A stretch of 64,000 bases of DNA from an uncultured Aquimarina sp. GTDB lineage: Bacteria > Bacteroidota > Bacteroidia > Flavobacteriales > Flavobacteriaceae. Of this stretch, positions 54,053-62,690 are shown piece by piece. Both the position numbers and the translations under genes were made by a program. Positions within the stretch are counted from its first letter, which is position 1. The number at the start of each line of letters is the position of its first letter. The stretch covers positions 1-64,000 of the forward strand of contig CANLMN010000013.1 of NCBI GenBank assembly GCA_947492105.1. Direction: 5' to 3'. The notes under the pieces are model-generated. The model had not been told where the DNA came from. It worked only from the letters and a program-made list of their open reading frames with translations, and made no database searches.

Positions 54053-54757
54053 ATTTCGCCTCATGTGATACCTAAAGTTACTGTATCCTACTACAAAGTA
54101 GTTTCATTTTTTTTCAACTCGCTATAGAAATAACCTTTTCATTAAATTCCCACAGTACTCCAAGCTTACAGCCTTGCTTCAAAGTAAAAAAACATACGTC
54201 AATTGATCAAAATAGTACTAACGCTATCTTCCGATTGCTCTTTCTAGAATCTAAAAAACTTAATCACTTCCATTAAAATCCCCTTATTCCTTTCTTTCAA
54301 TTTCTGCAGCTACATAATCCCAAACCATGACCAAGCTATAGTTCGTATCATTTAAAAAATAATTCCAGGCGAATAATTAGTTTCTTTTTCTACTATTTTG
54401 GTCTACAATCACATTTTAACTAATATTATTCTACTTCAAGGAATCAATTTACTTCTCTTGTTGGCTCCAATTACAAGTGATTTTTGTCATAATCAAAGAG
54501 CCTCAAAAATTTAATTTGATAATCGTATTTAACGTTTCTAACTCAAGAGAAAGATTTACATATAGTTACTACTTTGCGCATGCAAACATCTTTGAAGTCC
54601 TACAAAAATCTTACAAAAAATACCGTTTTTTATAAAAAATAATCCTATCTTAAAGCTTTATATACATACCATAGCAGAGATAAAAAGCCCCCCCTTTTTT
54701 TCTAATTCGGCGCTATAGTATCCCCCATAAGTTGCTATTACTTAAAAAAACAGAACA
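54053..54757. other. Long spacer before paralogue 4
   Basis: About 700 bp, AT-rich. No gene, clear promoter or repeat family was recognised; note a C7 tract near 54691 just upstream of the gene. Confidence 0.4.
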
Positions 54758-55810
54758 ATGAATAAAATTCTACTATTATCCCTTCTATTAATTACCACCA
54801 TACATACGTTTGGTCAACAAAATCTCATAAAAAACGGAGGTTTTGAAAATAATTTTCAGCATTGGAAAGTCCATAAAGGAAATGGTGCTATTGCTTCGTT
54901 TATGACGGACCCTCGAAATAAACAGATTGGGCAATTTTCTTTAAAAGTATACATCTCTCGACTTGGGACTAATATTTGGGATGTCAATAGTACACAACAA
55001 TTTCTATCAAAAAAAGACAGGAGATACAAAGTAACACTTTCTGCAAAAACAAGATTCTCTGGAAAAAAAATACGCTTGCAAGTACAAAACAACACCCAAC
55101 TACACAAAGATCTGGAATTGACTAATAAATGGAATAATTACAGCTGGGAATTCAATGCAAAAGAGAATAATCTAGAACTAGCATTACAATTCATTCAAGA
55201 AGGAACATTTTTTGTGGACAATATTATTATCAAAGAGATCAAAAAAGGAAAAAGCCCTTTGGCCGCAAAAAAGAATAAAATCAACAAAGGCTACAAAAAA
55301 AGCAATAACACCTCCAAATCTACTTACACCTCCAAATCCAGTACAAAAACTTCGACTATAATTGAGAATGGCAATTTTGAATCTGGACTTTCGAATTGGG
55401 TTAATGAACAATACAATGGATCTTACGCAAAATTCTCACTAAATAAACGTTCTCCCTATGCTGGGAAAAATTGTTTGCGGGTTATGACGTCCAAATTTGG
55501 ATCTAATCACTGGGATATTCAAAGTGTAAAAAAAATAAATGTCAAAAGAAACAAAAGTTATAAGCTTCAATTTTATGCCAAAGCCAATGGTTCAGGCAAA
55601 AAAGTAAAGGTTCAAATACAAGACAACCCTAACAAAATCTACCTAGTCAAAGAATTTTCAATTAACAAAAACTGGCAAAAGTATGAATGGTCATTTACTG
55701 CAGAAACCAATACTATGGAAGTAACTTTTCAACATATAAGTAAGGGTACTATGGATTTTGACAATATCAGTTTTACTTCTATAAGCAGAATTAAAAATCC
55801 GCAAAGATAA
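54758..55810 (+). CDS. Secreted two-domain carbohydrate-binding-like protein, paralogue 4
   Basis: 350 aa. Signal peptide NKILLLSLLLITTIHTFGQ. Domain 1: NLIKNGGFENNFQHWKVHKG ... GTNIWDVNSTQQF ... NKWNNYSWEFNAKENNLELALQF. A longer Lys/Ser/Thr linker (about residues 165-200: KKSNNTSKSTYTSKSSTKT) than in the others. Domain 2: IENGNFESGLSNWVNEQYNG ... GSNHWDIQSVKKI ... KNWQKYEWSFTAETNTMEVTFQH. Last of the tandem set; then 416 bp to rpoD. Confidence 0.75.
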   Translation: MNKILLLSLLLITTIHTFGQQNLIKNGGFENNFQHWKVHKGNGAIASFMTDPRNKQIGQFSLKVYISRLGTNIWDVNSTQQFLSKKDRRYKVTLSAKTRFSGKKIRLQVQNNTQLHKDLELTNKWNNYSWEFNAKENNLELALQFIQEGTFFVDNIIIKEIKKGKSPLAAKKNKINKGYKKSNNTSKSTYTSKSSTKTSTIIENGNFESGLSNWVNEQYNGSYAKFSLNKRSPYAGKNCLRVMTSKFGSNHWDIQSVKKINVKRNKSYKLQFYAKANGSGKKVKVQIQDNPNKIYLVKEFSINKNWQKYEWSFTAETNTMEVTFQHISKGTMDFDNISFTSISRIKNPQR

Positions 55811-56139
55811 TAGCGCGTTTCATCTACTTAACCTACTAACCAAATGGATTTTATAAGCATATCGTGCAGTTTTGCATAGTAGTATAACATGAATTCGATG
55901 ATAAGACAACCAATATAGTTTTTCACAAATACCGTAATAAATATGCCTCTAGATTCTCAAAACCAATGAAACAGAAGGATCATACAAAGAAAACAAAAGG
56001 AATTGCACCAAAAACCCATACATCATCAGGACTACATCATACTATACACACATCGAATAAAGTCTGCACTCCGTTCATTAACTACGCAAAAAAAACCACC
56101 TAAAAGATGCATTTTCATTTTTTTGAATAAAAAAAACAA
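55811..56139. other. Intergenic region before rpoD
   Basis: About 330 bp of AT-rich DNA without recognised gene or repeat. Confidence 0.4.
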
Positions 56140-56147
56140 TAATTTTG
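56140..56147 (+). promoter_or_regulatory. Candidate -7 box for rpoD
   Basis: TAATTTTG fits TAnnTTTG, 79 bp before the ATG. A TTTG lies upstream at only 14 bp (56122-56125), shorter than usual. Confidence 0.4.
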
Positions 56148-56226
56148 TAACATTAATGTAACATGCAACGTATAATAACCGTAACCTAAACATAGTATTA
56201 ACCTATTGAAAAAGAAATACGCTTAG

Positions 56227-57090
56227 ATGAGACAGTTAAAAATTACAAAGCAAGTAACCAATAGGGAGACCGCATCTCTAGATAAATATTTACAAGAAAT
56301 TGGCAAGGTAGATCTTATTACTGCCGATGAGGAAGTAGAATTAGCACAGCGTATTAAAGCTGGTGATGAGCGAGCTCTTGACAAATTAACCAAAGCCAAT
56401 TTGCGTTTTGTTGTTTCTGTTGCTAAGCAATATCAAAATCAAGGGTTAACACTACCTGATTTAATAAATGAAGGAAATCTTGGTCTAATTAAAGCTGCAA
56501 AGCGTTTTGATGAAACACGTGGTTTCAAGTTTATCTCCTATGCAGTTTGGTGGATTAGACAATCTATCTTACAAGCACTAGCAGAACAATCTCGTATTGT
56601 ACGTCTTCCATTAAATAAGATCGGATCTATTAATAAAATTAATAAGACCTATGCTTTTTTAGAGCAATCTAATGAGCGCCCACCAAGTGCAGAAGAAATT
56701 GCTAAAGAATTGGATATGACGATCAATGACGTCAAAGAATCCATGAAAAACTCAGGGCGTCATGTCAGTATGGATGCACCCCTTGTAGAAGGAGAAGATT
56801 CTAATCTCTATGATGTATTACGTTCTGGAGAGTCTCCAAACCCTGATCGAGAATTATTACATGAATCTTTACGTACAGAAATCGAACGTGCACTAGAAAC
56901 ATTAACCCCTAGAGAGGCAGATGTTATTCGTCTATATTTTGGACTTGGTGATCAACATCCGATGACACTAGAAGAAATTGGAGAAACTTTTGACTTAACA
57001 CGAGAACGTGTACGTCAGATAAAAGAAAAAGCGATCCGTAGATTAAAACATACTTCTCGAAGTAAAATACTAAAAACATACTTGGGATAA
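56227..57090 (+). CDS. rpoD: RNA polymerase primary sigma factor
   Basis: 287 aa, the short primary sigma of Bacteroidota: starts [22 protein letters not shown], no region 1.1. Region 2 with [30 protein letters not shown] and the -10-reading [17 protein letters not shown]; region 3 [14 protein letters not shown]; region 4 with the helix-turn-helix [29 protein letters not shown]. It recognises the TTTG / TAnnTTTG promoters noted in this window. Single gene with terminator. Confidence 0.97.
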   Translation: MRQLKITKQVTNRETASLDKYLQEIGKVDLITADEEVELAQRIKAGDERALDKLTKANLRFVVSVAKQYQNQGLTLPDLINEGNLGLIKAAKRFDETRGFKFISYAVWWIRQSILQALAEQSRIVRLPLNKIGSINKINKTYAFLEQSNERPPSAEEIAKELDMTINDVKESMKNSGRHVSMDAPLVEGEDSNLYDVLRSGESPNPDRELLHESLRTEIERALETLTPREADVIRLYFGLGDQHPMTLEEIGETFDLTRERVRQIKEKAIRRLKHTSRSKILKTYLG

Positions 57091-57161
57091 AAACCCAAGA
57101 GAACATTATAGAACTGTACAACAGTTTATAAAATAACTGTTCGTTTTTTGATTGATGAATG

Positions 57162-57193
57162 ACCTTCGGAGTGATTACCGAAGGTTTTTTTTA
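57162..57193 (+). terminator. rpoD terminator
   Basis: ACCTTCGG / CCGAAGGT stem with loop AGTGATTA and U-tract. A smaller hairpin AACAGTT / AACTGTT (57120-57141) precedes it. Confidence 0.8.
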
Positions 57194-57256
57194 TACCTAA
57201 TTTTCTGATAGGTCTCCCTCCTTATAGCGCTCTTCGGTTATAAAAACTACACTAAT

Positions 57257-57415
57257 TACCAAGTTAGCTATATATTGTTGCATATCGACTTGTTTTTTTC
57301 CATCTAAATGCTTTTTTCATATATTCCATAGCCAAAGATTATGCTATAGTATTAGGGTGTTTTTACATAAAAAAACAACAGTGTCAGACATACAAATTTA
57401 TCTCCCAAATTGGTA
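57257..57415 (+). repeat. Dispersed repeat family M, copy 4 (with inverted ends)
   Basis: Begins TACCAAGTTAGC and ends CCAAATTGGTA, short terminal inverted repeats. Interior CTAAATGCTTTTTTCATATATTCC and AACAACAGTGTCAGACATAC. The best-preserved copy. Confidence 0.65.
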
Positions 57416-57604
57416 CAATTTCTAATTACAAATGATAGCAATTATTTTTTCATGTGACAGTATATCGCTATCTTTAAACAGATTAACCATGACTCACTCC
57501 TATCTTATTATTATAAAATACAATACCCTAGGTATTTTTACTAAAAAAACTCTGATATCGGTGACATGTTAAACTATTCTTTTTACCAATAAAAACAAAT
57601 TTAA

Positions 57605-57922
57605 ATGGAACAACCAAACTTATCCGAAATACACATGATGTCAAATGGAGATAAGGTGTTTGAGGGAAAAATATTTGATGTTATCAAAAAAGAATTCCCT
57701 GTCGAAAAACAACAATATTTTGATAGTTTAAAGAATAAAGATTTCATAAAAACAGCCGAAGATGTTCATAAACTAAAACACAAAATTAGCATTTTGGGGC
57801 TACAAAAAGGATATGTTATTGCGACTGATTATGAAAACAATCTAAAAGAAGGCAATTATACACTCCAGGAGGATTTTGAAAAAATCTTACAAATGATCAC
57901 AACATATATTGTCACATTATGA
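57605..57922 (+). CDS. Stand-alone Hpt phosphotransfer protein
   Basis: 105 aa, all-helical. Hpt motif VHKLKHKISILGLQKG with the phospho-accepting His at residue 55, Lys at 58 and Gly at 65; a later NNLKEGNY fits the Hpt helix. No kinase domain. It converges with the receiver-glycosyltransferase gene 36 bp downstream, so a functional pair is plausible: the Hpt would pass a phosphoryl group to or from Asp52 of that protein. The partner kinase is not in this window. Confidence 0.75.
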   Translation: MEQPNLSEIHMMSNGDKVFEGKIFDVIKKEFPVEKQQYFDSLKNKDFIKTAEDVHKLKHKISILGLQKGYVIATDYENNLKEGNYTLQEDFEKILQMITTYIVTL

Positions 57923-57958
57923 CCTTTTGTAAGACTTCTTGCTGGTTTTTGATAAATA

Positions 57959-59116
57959 TTAGGTTTTTGATTTCACTTTGAAGTTATAATGATAGGCAAT
58001 CTGACCAAGTTGTCCTACAATTTTTATAGAATCCTTCATTGATAACTTGGAACCATCGGCATGTATCCAACGCTTAAGAGGTTGTTCACATATGTATGAA
58101 ATTGCTTTTTCTTTTCCGTAAAATTTACGCATTTTCATAAAAATTTCTACATCAAAAAGCCATCTAGTAATAAATTTTTCTTGAAACATTTCATGAACTA
58201 TTTCTCGATCCATTATTTTGGCCCCACATTGTGTATCATTAAAAGACATTCCAAGAATATTTCTGATAATTAGGTTTATTGTTTTACTAATTATTTTACG
58301 TGCGGATTCCTTGGTGATATCCGCTCCCATTCTACTCATTCTAGAGCCACTTACAATTTTAAATTTTGAGGATTCTATAGTTTTTACCAGATCATCAAAA
58401 TCCTTAAAATCGGTAGACAAATCGGCATCCAAATACCCTATATAATCCAACTGTGTATCTTTATACAGATGAAGAACTCCCTGCCGGACTGCCTCTCCTT
58501 TTCCTCCATTTTTGCCACAATCATAGACACTAATATTCCCTTCTCTACCCTCTGATAATTTTTTTAGTACTTCTAATGTATTATCTGTACTCCCATCATT
58601 TACAAAACACAAATGATATCCTAGATTACTGTGTGTAAAATCAGTAAATTCTTTGCTCAAAATTCTTGTTTCTTCATTATAACAAGGTATTACTACTCCA
58701 ACGCAACGTCTTTGCAGCATTTGACCCTTGGAAGCATTCTCTTTTTTCTTTGGTTTAATCCCAAAAATTCTCGCTATCCTAGCAGAAACTTCGTTTAATG
58801 ACAAGGGTTTTTTCATGTAATCATCAATTCCCAAGTCAAAACCATCGACAATAGTATCCTCATTGGTATTGCCTGACATCACCAAAATCTTGACATCTGA
58901 TTTTTTTTCTTGGCGAATTTTTTTAATAACATCAAGACCAGACATCCCATCCATATTAATATCTACTATCACAATATCTGGTTCAAAACTATCAAAAAGT
59001 TCCAATCCCTCCTGACCATCGCTTGCACATTTGATCGTGTACCCTATCTCTGAAAGATGTTTTTCTAAGGATAATAATATAAGCTGTTGATCATCTATTG
59101 CTAAAATTTTTCTCAT
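57959..59116 (-). CDS. Response-regulator receiver / family 2 glycosyltransferase fusion
   Basis: 385 aa. Residues 1-118 are a receiver domain: DD at 8-9, phospho-acceptor Asp52 in DIVIVDINMDG, Ser/Thr region VMSGNTNED and Lys in MKKPLS. A basic linker KPKKKENASKG leads to a GT-A glycosyltransferase (about 137-380): VGVVIPCYNEE, FVNDGSTDNTLEVL, DADLSTDFKDF (DxD) and GSRMSRMGADI, FNDTQCGAKIM, close to dolichyl-/polyprenyl-phosphate sugar synthases. No membrane segments. It suggests phosphorelay control of glycosylation; unusual fusion, next to an Hpt gene. Confidence 0.85.
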   Translation of the reverse strand: MRKILAIDDQQLILLSLEKHLSEIGYTIKCASDGQEGLELFDSFEPDIVIVDINMDGMSGLDVIKKIRQEKKSDVKILVMSGNTNEDTIVDGFDLGIDDYMKKPLSLNEVSARIARIFGIKPKKKENASKGQMLQRRCVGVVIPCYNEETRILSKEFTDFTHSNLGYHLCFVNDGSTDNTLEVLKKLSEGREGNISVYDCGKNGGKGEAVRQGVLHLYKDTQLDYIGYLDADLSTDFKDFDDLVKTIESSKFKIVSGSRMSRMGADITKESARKIISKTINLIIRNILGMSFNDTQCGAKIMDREIVHEMFQEKFITRWLFDVEIFMKMRKFYGKEKAISYICEQPLKRWIHADGSKLSMKDSIKIVGQLGQIAYHYNFKVKSKT

Positions 59117-59500
59117 TTAAAGTAGGTTTTATATCATATTAATAATGAAATAATTAAAAATCAGGAACACATAACTTCAATATCCAACTAATGCTATGGT
59201 AGTACAATTTGGTGAGTCAAAAAAACTCACAGCTATTCAAAAAAGAACACAAAATAGGAGGGATAATTAGACAAAAGTAATACAGTACTTTTTTTGCAAA
59301 CACAAATTACGTAACTATTTACATTTGTTGTCATTAGAACTAGAAATTAAAAATCTTCTTACTTAAAAAGAGCTTCAACAACTATACTTAAAAATAGGAA
59401 AATTTATGTGAAATTAGATCTCTAAACATGTATTTTTTATAAAACTTTATTCCCTTTGCATTGTAATGCATTTTTGCCCCTAAAAATACTTCGTCTAATA
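59117..59500. other. Intergenic region without recognised features
   Basis: About 380 bp upstream of the receiver-glycosyltransferase gene; AT-rich. No consensus promoter stood out. Confidence 0.35.
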
Positions 59501-59570
59501 ATACCAAATAAGTTATATAATGTTGCATCCTTAAATTGGTATAGCACCTGCTGCAACTAAAAACATCATC
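59501..59570 (+). repeat. Dispersed repeat family M, partial copy 5
   Basis: ATACCAAATAAGTTATATAA-TGTTGCATCC matches the left end of the family; no right end. The remaining bases to 59796 carry no recognised feature. Confidence 0.45.
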
Positions 59571-59796
59571 ATTAGCTGATTTAAAAATCTTACTTTGAAC
59601 TATTTTTTGGGAGAGCAGTAGTCTGCATTAATCAAAATGTCACTACATGTTACTTTTCACAGTCTAGCAGTCCTCTGTAAACACTACCCGTGTAAATTCA
59701 ATGATACACTTTGATTTATAAACACGATTAACCAAGCATAAGTAGATTACCTCTTCCATGTGGTTTTTTCGCAATGATTCTCTGAGGTACCTAAAC

Positions 59797-62690
59797 TTAA
59801 GGATTAGAACAATCCAGAGCATAAATTACACCCTCTTTAATTCTCCAACCTCCATTATTAGTAGCATTTTCTACATTATTTACTTGGACACACTTAATCT
59901 CAGTATTACCTCCAATACTCAGGGTCGTCAAGCCTGTAATTCTAGAAATATCAATACTGTTATCCGTCAAAGTAGAAATGTTATTGAGCGTAAGACTATT
60001 TAGAGATGTATTATCTGAAACATTAATTACCTCATCCGTAATACTACATGAAGACAAAATTATCTTTTCCAAATTCCGAAGCCCTGTAAAATCACCACTG
60101 GCAATCCCTCCAAATCCACAGGTTAATGTTTCGAGCTTATCAAACCCTAACAGGCTCTCTTTGTAGGTACCTGCATATCCAAAGGTCAATGATTTCAAAT
60201 TCTTTAACTCATTAAATGACACAAACTCCACTTTAGAAAAACTAATACGTAGTTGTTCTAATTTTGTATTATTATTGAGGTTCAATAGTGCAGGACCAAA
60301 ATTAGAACAATCTAATTCTTTAAGGTTCTCAAAGCTTTCGATACCTGTAAAATCTTTAATCTCTGGTCGCGGCTTAGGAACTTGGTTGGAACGTAAGATA
60401 TCCAACACTTCTATTTTTAGAGCATCCGTCTTGTAGATCTTGCCATTAGTAACACCATCACTATCAAAACCTTGTTCACGAAGTCTTTCTTCAAAAACAG
60501 CATCAGGTATCGCTACTGTTTCGGGCTGTGAACAATCTAAAGAGTAATGTACCCCTTCTTTAATTCTCCAATCCCCATTATTAGTAGCATTTTCTACATT
60601 ATCTACCTGTACACATGTTATGGCATTAACATTTCCTACAACACCTAATTTATCAAGACCTGTAATTCTAGAGACATCAATACTACTATTTGTTAATGCA
60701 GCGATATCATTGAGATACAATTCACGAAGAGCAGTATTTTCAGAAACTTTTATGATTTTATCAACCACATCACAAGAAGTCAAGCTAATACTTTTTAACG
60801 TATTCAATCTTGTAAAATCACCACTGGCAATCCCTCCAAATCCACAGGTTAATGTTTCGAGCTTATCAAACCCTAACAGGCTCTCTTTGTAGGTACCTGC
60901 ATATCCAAAGGTCAATGATTTCAAATTCTTTAACTCATTAAATGACACAAATTCCACTTTAGAAAAAATAATACGTAGTCGTTCTAATTTTGTATTATTA
61001 TTGAGATTCAATAGTGCCGGACCAAAATTAGAACAATCTAATTCTTTAAGGTTCTCAAAGCTTTCGATGCCTGTAAAATCTTTAATCTCTGGTCGCGGCG
61101 TAGCAACTTGGTTGGAACGTAAGATATCCAACACTTCTATTTTTAGAGCATCCGTCTTGTAGATCTTGCCATTGGTTACACCATCACTATCAAAACCTTG
61201 CTCTCGAAGTCTTTCTTCAAAAACAGCATCGGGAATTGCTATAGTTTCTGGCTCGGAGCAATCTAGGGCATAAGATGCGCCATCTTTGATACTCCAACCT
61301 GAATTGTTTATAGCACTTTCTACATTATTTACTTGGACACACCTAATCGCAGTATCACTTCCAATACTAAGGGTTGTCAAGCCTGTGATTCTAGAAATAT
61401 CAATACTGTCATCAGTCAAAGTAGAAATGTTATTGAGCGTAAGACTACTTAGAGATGTATTATCTGAAACATTAATTACCTCATCCGTAATACTACATGA
61501 AGTCAAAATTATCTTCTCCAAATTCTGAAGCCCTGTAAAATCACCACTGGCAATCCCACCAAATCCGCAGGATAATGTTTCGAGCTTATCAAACCCTAAC
61601 AGGCTCTCTGTGTACGTACCTGCATATCCAAAGGTCAATGATTTCAAATTCTTTAACTCATTAAATGATACAAATTCCACTTTAGAAAAACTAATACGTA
61701 GTCGTTCTAATTTTGTATTATTATTGAGATTCAAGAGTGCAGGACCAAAATTAGAACAATCTAATTCTTTAAGGTTCTCAAAGCTTTCGATGCCTGTAAA
61801 GTCTTTAATCTCTGGTCGCGGCGTAGGAACTTGGTTGGAACGTAAGATATCCAACACTTCTATTTTTAGAGCATCCGTCTTGTAGATCTTGCCATTGGTT
61901 ACACCATCACTATCAAAACCTTGCTCTCGAAGTCTTTCTTCAAAAACAGCATCGGGAATTGCTATAGTTTCTGGCTCGGAGCAATCTAAGGCATAAGATG
62001 CACCATCTTTGATACTCCAACCTGAATTGTTTATAGCACTTTCTACATTATTTACTTGGACACACCTAATCGCAGTATCACTTCCAATACTAAGGGTTGT
62101 CAAGCCTGTGATTCTAGAAATATCAATACTGTCATCAGTCAAAGTAGAAATGTTACTGAGCGTAAGACTACTTAGAGATGTATTATCTGAAACATTAATT
62201 ACCTCATCCGTAATACTGCATGAAGTCAAAATTATCTTCTCCAAATTCTGAAGCCCTGTAAAATCACCACTGGCAATCCCACCAAATCCGCAGGATAATG
62301 TTTCGAGCTTATCAAACCCTAACAGGCTCTCTTTGTAGGTACCTGCATATCCAAAGGTCAATGATTTCAAATTCTTTAACTCATTAAATGATACAAATTC
62401 CACTTTAGAAAAACTAATACGTAGTCGTTCTAATTTCGTATTATTATTGAGATTCAAGAGTGCAGGACCAAAATTAGAACAATCTAATTCTTTAAGGTTC
62501 TCAAAGCTTTCGATGCCTGTAAAGTCTTTAATCTCTGGTCGCGGCGTAGGAACTTGGTTGGAACGTAAGATATCCAACACTTCTATTTTTAGGGCGTCCG
62601 TCTTGTAGATCTTGCCATTGGTAACACCATCACTATCAAAACCTTGCTCTCGAAGTCTTTCTTCAAAAACAGCATCGGGTATCGCTACTG
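59797..62690 (-). repeat. Four near-identical 723-bp coding repeats
   Basis: Module boundaries, marked by the complement of IPDAVFEE, fall near 60502, 61225, 61948 and 62672, a regular spacing of about 723 bp. The units at 61225-61948 and 61948-62672 differ at only a handful of bases. The unit at 60502-61225 has its own version of the middle (TRLNTLKSISLTSCDVVDK). Two more diverged modules lie at 62690-63490 and beyond. Confidence 0.85.
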
